Source of the DNA: Gemmatimonadales bacterium UBA7889
GTDB taxonomy: Bacteria; Gemmatimonadota; Gemmatimonadetes; Longimicrobiales; Gaopeijiaceae
Reading direction: 5' to 3'
Assembly (NCBI GenBank): GCA_002501085.1
Contig: DLRL01000059.1
Coordinates: 1-21,191, forward strand
DNA: 21,191 nt
The notes beneath the pieces are model-generated. The model had not been told where the DNA came from. It made no database searches and was given only the letters and a program-made list of their open reading frames with translations. Positions 1-7,320 of the stretch are shown here, one piece after another. Positions within the stretch are counted from its first letter, which is position 1. Each line of letters begins with the position of its first letter. Made by a program: the position numbers and the translations under genes.

Positions 1-95
1 CGGCTCTGTCTCCAGGTCACTCCCATACTCAAGGCACCGAAGACAAGAACAACTGTAAAGGCAGATACAGTGCGGCCCAGGATATACGGCTTCAT
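1..95 (-). CDS. ftsL: FtsL-like division protein, N-terminal fragment cut by window edge
   Basis: The ATG at 95 overlaps the rsmH stop codon by one base (TAATG), and a strong Shine-Dalgarno (GGAGGG, at 103-108) lies 7 nt upstream. Only 31 codons are in the window. They read as a short basic cytoplasmic tail (MKPYILGR) and then a hydrophobic segment of about 18 residues, ending with TWRQSR at the edge. A small bitopic protein directly after rsmH is where ftsL sits in conserved dcw clusters; FtsL works with FtsB and FtsQ at the septum. FtsL is poorly conserved in sequence, so the name rests on position, start signal and topology. It is clearly coupled to rsmH. Confidence 0.7.
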   Translation of the reverse strand, partial: MKPYILGRTVSAFTVVLVFGALSMGVTWRQS

Positions 96-1078
96 TAAGC
101 TGCCCTCCGCCAGGCACGCATTCGGGCACTTCGCGCCCGAACGTTAGTCTCAATTTCTCCGGGATGAGGCCTGATCGGACGCTTTGTTAGCGTCTTTCCC
201 AATGCACGTCCGCGACAAGCACAGATCGGAAACTTCGGCGGACATATGCAGTTCTTGCTCCAGTCCCGAAACGCATTTTTGACAACACGGTCTTCAATTG
301 AGTGGTACGCAATCACAACCAGCACAGCACCTTCGTTCAACACTTCACGGATCGCCGGTAAAGCCAATCTCAACGACTCAATCTCCTCGTTCACGGCAAT
401 GCGGATAGCCTGAAAGATCCTGGCTTTATCCTGCGGTGATGGTGAACGCCCGAGGGCTACTCGTAGGGCCGCCACGAGATCATCACTTGTCTCAAGAGGA
501 CTCGTCATACGGCGCTTCACAATCTCCCTTGCGAGCCGTCTCGCCTTAGGTTCTTCACCAAAATCTCGGAAGACACTTGTGAGCTGTGTTTCACTCGCGT
601 CTGCAAGGAATCTTCTCGCATCCTGTCCCTGCGACGTGTCCATACGCATATCTAGTGCCACGCCACGGCGGAACGTGAACCCACGGCTATCCGAATCGAG
701 TTGATGCGAACTCACACCGAGGTCTAGAAAGGCACCATCAAGACCTCGATCGCGTACGTCAGCGTCTTCCGAGGCCATCTCGAATCGCCCATGAAGAAAA
801 CGCACTCTGTCCCTAAGATCATACAGGGCTGTTTTCGCGACTGAGAGGGCTTCTGGATCTCGATCTACTGCCAAGAGCAGACAATCCTCGCAGGCTTCGA
901 GAATCTTCCGTGCATGGCCTCCTCCTCCCACGGTCCCATCCAAGTAGAGCTGATTTGGGCCAGATTGGAGAAAGTCTAATAATTCAGTGTGTAATACAGG
1001 CTTGTGGAAACTCGCCAAGTCTTGATGGTTCTCTTGCGGCATCCCGGCTGCGGAAGGTTTCCAGTTACTTTCGTTCAT
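95..1078 (-). CDS. rsmH: 16S rRNA (cytosine-1402-N4)-methyltransferase RsmH (MraW)
   Basis: SAM-dependent enzyme that N4-methylates C1402 of 16S rRNA in the decoding centre. Visible family motifs in order: HKPVLHTELLDFL near residue 25, the SAM-binding loop DGTVGGGGHA near 48, LDLGVSSHQLD near 118, and AYHSIEDRVVKNAF near 258. The length of 327 aa is slightly above the usual ~310 because of an N-terminal extension of about 24 residues. The ATG at 1078 overlaps the mraZ stop as ATGA, which favours this start; a second Met at residue 13 is the alternative. It is the second gene of the dcw operon and is followed by an ftsL-like start. Confidence 0.97.
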   Translation of the reverse strand: MNESNWKPSAAGMPQENHQDLASFHKPVLHTELLDFLQSGPNQLYLDGTVGGGGHARKILEACEDCLLLAVDRDPEALSVAKTALYDLRDRVRFLHGRFEMASEDADVRDRGLDGAFLDLGVSSHQLDSDSRGFTFRRGVALDMRMDTSQGQDARRFLADASETQLTSVFRDFGEEPKARRLAREIVKRRMTSPLETSDDLVAALRVALGRSPSPQDKARIFQAIRIAVNEEIESLRLALPAIREVLNEGAVLVVIAYHSIEDRVVKNAFRDWSKNCICPPKFPICACRGRALGKTLTKRPIRPHPGEIETNVRARSARMRAWRRAA

Positions 1079-1506
1079 CCGAAAAGCCTGTGAGCAAAGT
1101 TACCGAGGTCATCTACAGGCTCACGGACATCCTCTGAATACGTGGCTGGGTTCCAGAGTTCAACCCGATCAAGATTCCCGCTGACGAGCACTGTACCTGA
1201 AAGCCCAGCAGCCTCCTGGAGGCTGGCTGGCACTAGCACTCTCCCCTGCTTGTCTGGTGAAACCTCCACCGCATTCGCAACGATCATCCTCACGTGATTC
1301 CAGGCACTAGGATCGTTCCGGCGGTATTCAAGAAGCCGCTCCTGCACCTCTACCCACTTGGGTCCTGGAAAAAGCGTCAGGTAGGGCTTCTCCCATTGAA
1401 GAAGCACGAAGTGGTCAGTGTCAGCCTCACGGCGGAATGCCGAAGGGAGGCTGACCCTCCCCTTCTCGTCCATCTGATGCTCGTATTGCCCGACAAAACC
1501 AGTCAA
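1075..1506 (-). CDS. mraZ: Transcriptional regulator MraZ
   Basis: A 143-aa protein with two AbrB/SpoVT-type half-domains, each carrying the family signature: MDEKGRVSLPSAFR near residues 12-25 and SPDKQGRVLVPASL near 84-97. MraZ forms ring-shaped oligomers and in other bacteria represses its own dcw operon by binding repeated GTGGG-type boxes. The start is read as TTG at 1506, giving MTGFVGQYEH, which matches where MraZ proteins begin; there is no in-frame ATG close upstream. The end overlaps rsmH by 4 bases (ATGA). A run of 10-bp-phased TGGGA boxes lies just upstream (see 1521-1555), which fits autoregulation. Confidence 0.96.
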   Translation of the reverse strand: MTGFVGQYEHQMDEKGRVSLPSAFRREADTDHFVLLQWEKPYLTLFPGPKWVEVQERLLEYRRNDPSAWNHVRMIVANAVEVSPDKQGRVLVPASLQEAAGLSGTVLVSGNLDRVELWNPATYSEDVREPVDDLGNFAHRLFG

Positions 1507-1520
1507 ATCCCGGCCTATCG

Positions 1521-1555
1521 TGGTATGAAGTGGGATGAAGTGGGATACTATGGAG
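1521..1555. promoter_or_regulatory. Candidate MraZ operator: four 10-bp-phased TGGGA-type boxes
   Basis: Read on the plus strand, boxes begin at 1521 (TGGTA), 1531 (TGGGA), 1541 (TGGGA) and 1551 (TGGAG). Each is followed by a 5-nt spacer, and the first two spacers are identical (TGAAG). Spacing of one helical turn matches the TGGGN-N5 direct repeats bound by MraZ in Escherichia coli. The boxes lie between the candidate -10 and the mraZ start codon. Their G-rich strand is opposite to the direction of mraZ transcription. Confidence 0.75.
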
Positions 1556-1556
1556 C

Positions 1557-1586
1557 AACATACACATTGCTGGATCGCGGCGTCAA
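1557..1586 (-). promoter_or_regulatory. Candidate sigma-70-type promoter of mraZ
   Basis: On the minus strand, TTGACG (1581-1586) is separated by 18 nt from TATGTT (1557-1562). This places the transcription start near 1550, inside the TGGGA boxes. An A/T-rich stretch lies upstream at 1591-1620. The -35 is near consensus, the -10 is moderate and the spacer is slightly long. Confidence 0.45.
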
Positions 1587-1751
1587 GGGTCTTTTTTTGC
1601 TAATTTTTGGTTTTGAAAAGGGTCAGCTGATCTGTAGAAAGCCCTTTTATAAGAAAGATGATCTCATATTCACTCATAAGACCAATTTTTGAAGAATACG
1701 AATAAAAACCGAAGATGTTAGCTGAGCCTGGTGGATAAAAGTGGGTAGAGG

Positions 1752-1791
1752 ACAAAAGAAGGCGCCCCAGGGCTAATAGCCCTGGGGCGCC
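1752..1791 (-). terminator. Strong intrinsic terminator after the TPR gene
   Basis: A perfect 15-bp inverted repeat spans 1761-1791 with a single central base: the arms are GGCGCCCCAGGGCTA and its exact complement. In minus-strand reading it is followed by TTCTTTTGT (1752-1760). It lies 40 bp past the TPR stop codon and insulates the dcw operon from that gene. Confidence 0.9.
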
Positions 1792-1830
1792 TCAATCCAG
1801 TGAATAATCGGTCAAGCGATCAAACCAATC

Positions 1831-3567
1831 TTACTCTCCCCGCTTGATGATCGCCTCTTGGATTTCCACATAAGTACTTAGATTTTCTAGCACTTGGGTA
1901 AGATTCACATTGACGGTACCTGGGTAATCCCCACTCTGCCCCAGTAGCCCCATTGCCTCTTGAAACTTCGGCAGAGTCGACCGTGCACTACCAAGCGTCT
2001 GGGGCTCCTGCTCCACTACAGCAGACTGGTAGATGCTGAAACCATGCCAGAAGTTGAGTTGGCTCGTCAACCCTTCACTCAGGCCAGGCAATTCCTTAGC
2101 CATAGTCATCCCAGCTATAGCATAAGCGTACTCTTTCTGCTGGTAACCCTTCTGATAAGCATCATTGAAAATCATCCGTCCCGCCTGTTCAGCCTGTGCT
2201 GGATTACTAGTCACAGCATCCTTGAGCACCAGTACTGCATCCTCTAGGCGACCTGCGTCAACTAGCCAGTTCCCCTGACGGAGGCTAGCGCTGGGATGCG
2301 ATGGGTTGATTTCCCTTACTCGGTCAAGCGCCGCGATCGCTTCGTCAAGTCTCCCAGTTCTCTGAAGAGCATCAGCGTAGAATGACCACAGCACGTCTTC
2401 CTCTCCATGAGTCTGAAGTGCTTTCCCACCAAATTGGATAGCGCTATCCAACTCTTCGAGCTGAATATAAGCGGCTAGGATACTTCTCATGTGCCCGACC
2501 GGCGTCTCTGCCCCCTTGCCTTCAAAAACCTTCTCGTAAGCATTGATGGCTCGACGGTAATACTCCTGTGCCTCTGGTGAGATACCTTCATCGTCACTTG
2601 CGCTCAATGCTGTCATTTGCTGCGCATCACCTGCTGCCCTGAAGGCGAAACCCCCATATTGCTCCCAGAGATCTACGTTCTCAGCATCAACGTCGAGGCC
2701 CACCTGAATGAAGTCCATCGCACCTACAGGGTCACCGGCCTGAGCAAGATCATAGGCAATCCGCATACGAATTGCGGCGTTGCCAGGATTTAGCTCAAGG
2801 TAGCGGCCGTAATACTCTCGACCCTTATCTTGCTGCGCTTCGACTGTTGCGATGTAGCCAGCAAGCTGCAGTGCTTCCTCATGAAACCCGTTTACACCGA
2901 GAACCCTGTCTAACTCTTCGAGCGCATCAGGATAACGTTCCATCTCATAGAGGATACGGCCTCGTAGATACCTGGTCTCATTTGCACCAGTATTCAGTTC
3001 GAGCGCCTGGTCACAGTTGCGAAGGGCATTCTCCCATTGCTGACTAGCAAAGTAGTCGCCGCAGATAGCAGCTGCTCTCACTTGTTGAACGTAGAGGTCA
3101 AATTCGTTGAAGATGTGGAGGGCTGCTGCTTCTTCTTCCTTCTCGCCAACTGTAATCTCAGAGATCGTAAACGACTCGTTAGATTGAATATCCCAGAACT
3201 CAGCGTTCACCGTCCAAGACTTGTCTGGGTTCTCCGTGTAAGAAGCGCAGAGCGCTACCTCAGCATTCATTTGCGATGATAGCTGCCGAGTCCGAATACA
3301 GTCTAAATCCTCAATCTTCAGATCGAAGCGCTTTGCCTCATCCTTAATATCACGTTCTTCTACAGGCTGATGAGTAGCCAACGTGTTGATGAGGTCTCGA
3401 AGCTCTTCAGATGCGTCCTCACCGAAGTCGTCATCGGCATCGCCGAGCGGTTCGAAGTAAGGAATGAGGACATTGAAGCGGCCCTGGTTTTGGGCCATCA
3501 ATGTCACTGGGCCGACCAAAAGAATGGCCAGAACGAAGCTTGATATTAGGCGTATCCGTCCGAGCAT
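1831..3567 (-). CDS. Secreted TPR-repeat protein with TolB/FlgO-like N-terminal region
   Basis: 578 aa. A signal peptide is visible at residues 1-26 (hydrophobic FVLAILLVGPVTL, then MAQ as a likely signal-peptidase site). Residues ~30-160 hold an alpha/beta region (FNVLIPYFEP, SEELRDLINTLATH) that resembles TolB/FlgO-like sensing domains. From ~165 to 480 there are degenerate TPR helices, such as CDQALELNTGANETRYLRGRI-type and DALEELDRVLGVN-type units. TPRs bind peptides or proteins, so a periplasmic scaffold is likely, but no specific function is recognised. The ATG at 3567 has a GGAG about 12 nt upstream. It is monocistronic, with about 350 bp upstream and a strong terminator downstream. 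Confidence 0.8.
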   Translation of the reverse strand: MLGRIRLISSFVLAILLVGPVTLMAQNQGRFNVLIPYFEPLGDADDDFGEDASEELRDLINTLATHQPVEERDIKDEAKRFDLKIEDLDCIRTRQLSSQMNAEVALCASYTENPDKSWTVNAEFWDIQSNESFTISEITVGEKEEEAAALHIFNEFDLYVQQVRAAAICGDYFASQQWENALRNCDQALELNTGANETRYLRGRILYEMERYPDALEELDRVLGVNGFHEEALQLAGYIATVEAQQDKGREYYGRYLELNPGNAAIRMRIAYDLAQAGDPVGAMDFIQVGLDVDAENVDLWEQYGGFAFRAAGDAQQMTALSASDDEGISPEAQEYYRRAINAYEKVFEGKGAETPVGHMRSILAAYIQLEELDSAIQFGGKALQTHGEEDVLWSFYADALQRTGRLDEAIAALDRVREINPSHPSASLRQGNWLVDAGRLEDAVLVLKDAVTSNPAQAEQAGRMIFNDAYQKGYQQKEYAYAIAGMTMAKELPGLSEGLTSQLNFWHGFSIYQSAVVEQEPQTLGSARSTLPKFQEAMGLLGQSGDYPGTVNVNLTQVLENLSTYVEIQEAIIKRGE

Positions 3568-3916
3568 GGGCTTGGATCTCCGCTGTTGTTCCTGTCCTAT
3601 AATTAAGGACCCGTTTAGGACTAGTATCGAACCTTACAAAATTTATACCGTACAAAAAGTGTCTAGATCCCAGAAAAGCGATCATAACACACCCAACTTG
3701 GTATTCTATGCAACAAAAGGATTGAGGGTCAACCGATGATGGAAAGATAATCTACAGGGCACTCTCATTCCCAACTGTGAAAGAGCAAGCTCTGACCAGG
3801 AACATATATCGGCTTTCCTAGATGAAAGCCAGAGAAATGTGGAGCCAATGATTGAGTCCTGGAGTAATTTGAGTTTTCGCTATCACTACACCTAAGATCA
3901 ATGCTCTACTGTTTAC
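3568..3916. other. Intergenic region between histidine kinase and TPR gene
   Basis: 349 bases without a convincing gene; short frames here overlap in several directions and lack start signals. The part near 3600-3680 is A/T-rich and probably contains the TPR gene promoter, but no clear -35/-10 pair could be fixed. A small hairpin sits at 3811-3830. No tRNA or riboswitch fold was recognised. Confidence 0.6.
3811..3830 (-). terminator. Small hairpin, possible weak terminator of the histidine kinase gene
   Basis: GGCTTTC and GAAAGCC form a 7-bp stem with a 6-nt loop, about 90 bp past the kinase stop codon. The minus-strand tail (GATATATGTT) is A/T-rich but has no clean T run. This is only a candidate. 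Confidence 0.3.
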
Positions 3917-5287
3917 TCAAGCTTGATGAAGTACCAGATGGAAGGTTGATCCTATGCCTGGATCTGACTCAACTCGAACTTCCCCACCATGTGCCTCGAT
4001 CACACCTTTCACGATGGTCAATCCAAGTCCTGCTCGCCCCTTCTTATCTCCCTCAGCCTGCCAGAAGCGACTGAACAGGTTGTCCAGCGCGTCCTGAGCA
4101 AGTCCAACTCCAGTATCAGAAACTGATAAGGACACCGTTTTCTCATCTAGGGCCTCTCCACTCAACGTGATCATTCCACCTTCCGGAGTGAAACGGAGAG
4201 CATTGTCCACCAAGTTTGCTAGCGCTTGGACAACCCGGTCGTGATCCATGCGGACAAGAACATCAGATACTGGCCCAACTGTGAGTGAAACCTCTGCCTC
4301 ATCAGCTTGCACTTCAAACATGTCGCGAACCTCCTCAAGTACTGAGATCGGCCCCTCAGCTGAGGGGCGCACCACAAATGCTCCCGCCTCAATCCGCGCA
4401 ACGTCAAGAAGGTCTTCAATGAGGCGGCTCATCCGGCTCGCTGAGCGTGCAATGATCGTGGCTTGTTTTTCTCGCTCTTCTCGGTCCAGGGGAAGCTCAA
4501 TCAGGCTATCTGCAGCACCAACGACAACACCAAGAGGGTTACGCAAGTCGTGAGAGACAATCGAGACCACTTCATCACGCTGTTCGACTGTTCGACGGAG
4601 GGCGTCCTCTCTTTTTTCGGCTTCAGTGACAAGTCGCCTCACACGCCAGCTAACCCGTGCTATGACCAATAAAGATCCTAAAGCGAGGATCGCGAGTCCG
4701 ATCATGATCCATGTCTGCATTGTTCGCCACCACTGAGTATCGCGACGACCTTTGTCTACTTCGACCTTGATGACCCTCTCGAGTTCGCGAGTAGCGCTTT
4801 GTAGCTCCTCGTATTCTCCCTGGATTTGCGCCCAGAGTGTGTCGCCTGCTTCAGGCCCTATTATTTCGTCAAATACGGAAAGATGCCCAAAGCGCCAGCG
4901 TGTCGACTCCGAGGACAACCGGGCGAGGCGCTCCCTCACATCGAGATCCATGACCCTGACCAAATCACCAAGGTCGTTGTACAGACTATCCTCCTCTGCA
5001 ATCGCAGCGTTGTAGCGAAGGCGGATCGTCCGATCCCCTGTGAGCAGGAAGGATTGTAGCCGGGCCATTTGCCTTGACTGGTAGAGTGATAGCCGGGCAG
5101 CTGATTCAAGAGCGGGCTGCAATGTCTCTGTGATCTGGTCTTGGAGTGAGGCAACCCGCTCACCTACATAGATGGGAACTGCGGCAAGTGCGACGAGAGC
5201 AAGCGAAACAAGAGCGAGTGCCCTAGGCGCACGGGTCCTAGTGCGCCTAGGGAGATCAGGCCGGGTTACTCTATCAGATGGAGTCAT
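3917..5287 (-). CDS. Membrane sensor histidine kinase (HisKA/HATPase_c), orphan
   Basis: 456 aa. TM1 is at residues ~24-43 and TM2 at ~192-212. They enclose a helical periplasmic domain of about 145 residues that looks CHASE3-like (LQSFLLTGDRTIRLRYN near 78-92). After a short linker comes the HisKA dimerisation helix with the phospho-acceptor His246 in SIVSHDLRNPLG. The HATPase domain follows: N box LVDNALRF (359-366), G1 DTGVGL (391-396), F box FSRFWQ (405-410), G2 GLGLTIVKG (420-428). All catalytic boxes are intact, so it should autophosphorylate. No response regulator is adjacent, so its partner is encoded elsewhere. The start has only a weak ribosome site. The ligand is unknown. Confidence 0.93.
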   Translation of the reverse strand: MTPSDRVTRPDLPRRTRTRAPRALALVSLALVALAAVPIYVGERVASLQDQITETLQPALESAARLSLYQSRQMARLQSFLLTGDRTIRLRYNAAIAEEDSLYNDLGDLVRVMDLDVRERLARLSSESTRWRFGHLSVFDEIIGPEAGDTLWAQIQGEYEELQSATRELERVIKVEVDKGRRDTQWWRTMQTWIMIGLAILALGSLLVIARVSWRVRRLVTEAEKREDALRRTVEQRDEVVSIVSHDLRNPLGVVVGAADSLIELPLDREEREKQATIIARSASRMSRLIEDLLDVARIEAGAFVVRPSAEGPISVLEEVRDMFEVQADEAEVSLTVGPVSDVLVRMDHDRVVQALANLVDNALRFTPEGGMITLSGEALDEKTVSLSVSDTGVGLAQDALDNLFSRFWQAEGDKKGRAGLGLTIVKGVIEAHGGEVRVESDPGIGSTFHLVLHQA

Positions 5288-5401
5288 TGGTGTCTTACTA
5301 GCCTAAGCAGCAACGTAGATACACCACATGTTGCTACCGGAATATCCACACGGCGATGCGGGGTTTTTCCTTAACAGGATGCATCTGAAAGTGGTGACTC
5401 T

Positions 5402-6568
5402 CTACATCCCACCGATCTCATATTTTGTAAACGCTGAACCTGCGTCGGCAAGAGAGGCCGGCCCCTCTGCTACGTAGACGTTACCATCCGCATCCACCGC
5501 GATGCCTTCACCCGTCACTCCGTTCTGCGGGCGGCTCGCGGACTCCCAAGGAGGAATAAATCCCACGAGCCAGTCCTGATCGACCGGCCCAATACGGACA
5601 CCATTCCGCCAGTTAATATGCCGGGCCTCGCTGGACTCGGAGTCGATGGCGTACACCATGCCAGCGTCTGTGATGAAGATATCGCTGATCCGCCCATAGA
5701 GGTAACGCGACTCTAGGTAGTTGCCCTGCTGGTCATAGATCTCGATCCGGTGGTTACCTCGATCCGCAACCCAGAGGCGACCCTGTGAGTCAAACTCGAG
5801 CGCATGGGGTGTCCGGAATTGACCGTGCTCTGTTCCGATCTCACCCCATTCCATGAGATACTCACCATCGGCCGAATACTTGACGATTCGGCCCGTTAAG
5901 CCCACAGCACGGCCCTCAGCCATCTGTTGGGCGGTCGTCATGTTCTGGCCGCTGTGTCCGTCTGCCACGAAGATGCTTCCATCAGGTGCAACGATCACGT
6001 CGTTTGGCTGATTGAGATGTGCAGGGTCATTACCAGGCTGACCAGCCGTGCCGAGACTCATGAGCAGCTCACCGTCCGGGCTGAACTTGTGGACCTGGTG
6101 GCCCTTTGTGCCTTCCGCATTACCTGCAAAGTCTGTAGCCCATACTGTGCCATCATCATCCACATAAATGCCGTGTGGTGTTACGAACACACCGACCCCA
6201 AAGTTTACTAAGACCTCTCCCGTATTACGGTCGAACTTAAAAATCGGGTCAACCGGATTGTTGTCGCAGTTGACGCCGGGACCTCCAGCTGAGCCCGCGC
6301 CACAACGCTCATATCCCCAGACATGGCCATCTGTCGGATCAGTATCCATCCCTGCAGTTGACCCCCATTCACGACCCTCGGGGAGACTTGCCCAACTTCC
6401 AATCCGATTGGGATTGGGGTTCGGAATTCCCTCGCCCGTGATTGCGTTGGGATAGTAGTTTCCTCCAGCCACAGCCATGTTTGCGCTACCGGAGCTATCG
6501 GCGCATCCCACGAAGACTACGGCGGTCACGGTGAGGAGTGTGATAGCTGAAGCGCATGACGATGACAT
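5402..6568 (-). CDS. NHL-repeat beta-propeller lipoprotein (peptidyl-amidoglycolate-lyase-like)
   Basis: The start is placed at the ATG at 6568 because it has a near-perfect Shine-Dalgarno (AAGGAGGA, 3 nt before ATG). The upstream in-frame ATG at 6589 has none. The 388-aa product begins with a short hydrophobic signal ending FVGC (Cys22), a likely lipobox. The rest holds repeated NHL/beta-propeller blades: PHGIYVDDDGTVWATDFAGN, LNQPNDVIVAPDGSIFVADG, TPHALEFDSQGRLWVADRGN and a terminal GVTGEGIAVDADGNVYVAEG. These resemble the propeller of peptidylglycine alpha-hydroxyglycine lyases and bacterial NHL proteins. Enzymatic activity cannot be assumed; a cell-envelope binding or sensing role is equally possible. 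Confidence 0.85.
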   Translation of the reverse strand: MSSSCASAITLLTVTAVVFVGCADSSGSANMAVAGGNYYPNAITGEGIPNPNPNRIGSWASLPEGREWGSTAGMDTDPTDGHVWGYERCGAGSAGGPGVNCDNNPVDPIFKFDRNTGEVLVNFGVGVFVTPHGIYVDDDGTVWATDFAGNAEGTKGHQVHKFSPDGELLMSLGTAGQPGNDPAHLNQPNDVIVAPDGSIFVADGHSGQNMTTAQQMAEGRAVGLTGRIVKYSADGEYLMEWGEIGTEHGQFRTPHALEFDSQGRLWVADRGNHRIEIYDQQGNYLESRYLYGRISDIFITDAGMVYAIDSESSEARHINWRNGVRIGPVDQDWLVGFIPPWESASRPQNGVTGEGIAVDADGNVYVAEGPASLADAGSAFTKYEIGGM

Positions 6569-6571
6569 AGT

Positions 6572-6579
6572 TCCTCCTT
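6572..6579 (-). promoter_or_regulatory. Ribosome binding site fixing the start of the NHL lipoprotein
   Basis: AAGGAGGA on the minus strand, three bases before the ATG at 6568. It is the strongest Shine-Dalgarno in the window and moves the start 7 codons inside the longest frame. Confidence 0.85.
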
Positions 6580-6632
6580 GACGATCCATCTGTATTTCTT
6601 TTGGATGACTATTATGGGGTCCGCCCTCAAAT

Positions 6633-6674
6633 AAGAAAGATCCCGCCCGACTGCAGATGGGTGGGATCTTTCTT
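6633..6674 (-). terminator. Terminator between cytochrome c and NHL genes
   Basis: A 16-bp inverted repeat (6633-6648 with 6659-6674, one mismatch) has a 10-nt loop. The core is GATCCC/GGGATC with T-rich outer arms (TTTCTT), followed in the minus direction by ATTTG. The A/T-rich arms make it look usable from either strand. It lies about 48 bp past the cytochrome c stop codon. Confidence 0.75.
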
Positions 6675-6721
6675 TCAAGCTATCTTAGGCCTAGTGAAAG
6701 TGGGAGCTTATGTATCTCCTC

Positions 6722-7174
6722 TCAGCCGCCCAATGGGGCCAGGCTAAGTTCGCTGAGAGCATCTGCATCTGCAGGTAGTTCCATCGAGCCCGCCTCAAAA
6801 CCGTTCATCTGAAGGAAATAAGCAACAATTTCTGCGTACTGCGCTGGAGGCAAGCTGGCCGGAGCATCCTCCGGCATAGCTGTGAAGATGAAATCGTAAA
6901 GGTCTCCGGCTGAACTACGACGCCAACTACGCTTGAAGGTTTGGTCATTAAATTCCTCTGAGTAGTGGCATGTCGTACAGGCAGACCGGAAGACATCGCG
7001 TCCACGATCCGCCTGGGCAGACGTGAAGCCAAGCGCGGACGAGGGAGCTGCTGCCGGCTCTGGAGCGGCCTCAGCTGGAACAACAGGTTCGGGGGCTGCT
7101 GGGGGCCCAGACGATGCACAAGCCGCAAGTCCTAGGACCAGGAACAGATTCAAGCACTTGGAGTTCATTCTCAT
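6722..7174 (-). CDS. Small c-type cytochrome lipoprotein
   Basis: The start is set at the ATG at 7174 (or two codons later at 7168). The longest frame, from 7351, would add about 59 residues without a signal peptide and overlap mobA. The chosen 150-aa protein has a signal ending GLAAC, a lipobox with Cys19, then a Pro/Ala-rich linker (about 21-47). One haem motif CTTCH (66-70) follows, with Met100 in AMPEDAPASLPPAQYAEI as probable sixth ligand. That Met region is typical of small cytochromes working with periplasmic dehydrogenases. The role is electron transfer at the outer face of a membrane. It lies 125 bp after mobA and could accept electrons from the upstream Mo enzyme, which is inference. 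Confidence 0.88.
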   Translation of the reverse strand: MRMNSKCLNLFLVLGLAACASSGPPAAPEPVVPAEAAPEPAAAPSSALGFTSAQADRGRDVFRSACTTCHYSEEFNDQTFKRSWRRSSAGDLYDFIFTAMPEDAPASLPPAQYAEIVAYFLQMNGFEAGSMELPADADALSELSLAPLGG

Positions 7175-7287
7175 TATGGTGTGGCGGTATGGGAAGGAAA
7201 GTTGAGTCAAGATTCGCTTAAGGCCCCTGCATCGGCAAGCATCTAGAAGCACCTCGAAGGTGAAATCTTCTTGAATGGAGCCACTCT

Positions 7288-7320
7288 GCTGCTCACCCTC
7301 AGGGGGGGGCGGTGAGCAGC
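7288..7320. repeat. 10-bp inverted repeat around a G8 tract at the mobA 3' end
   Basis: GCTGCTCACC (7288-7297) and GGTGAGCAGC (7311-7320) are perfectly complementary across 13 nt that contain eight consecutive G residues (7302-7309). The structure covers the last codons and stop of mobA. No T run follows on the minus strand, so a classical intrinsic terminator is not supported. Confidence 0.6.

Larger units (their letters stand above)
1507..1830. other. Intergenic region upstream of mraZ
   Basis: 324 bases without a gene. The right part holds the terminator of the TPR gene (1752-1791) and the left part holds the mraZ promoter and MraZ boxes. Between them (about 1590-1750) the sequence is A/T-rich with poly-T and poly-A tracts and no convincing coding frame or RNA gene. 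AAAAGGG and CCCTTTT, about 20 nt apart near 1615-1647, could pair weakly. Confidence 0.7.

Noticed and set aside
1615..1647. AAAAGGG and CCCTTTT as a possible second terminator or leader hairpin
   Set aside because: Stem of only 7 A/T-rich pairs with a loop of about 20 nt; weak and not placed after a gene.
1294..1692. Plus-strand open frame of 132 codons over mraZ and its upstream region
   Set aside because: It is antisense to mraZ, has no ribosome site, and part of it is the MraZ box repeat; no recognisable protein pattern.
3431..3739. Open frames on both strands over the TPR gene start and upstream gap
   Set aside because: Low-quality composition, no start signals, and overlap with the signal peptide region of a well-supported gene.
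5309..5335. AGCAAC/GTTGCT inverted repeat upstream of the histidine kinase
   Set aside because: Six base pairs with a 15-nt loop is expected by chance; no support for an operator.
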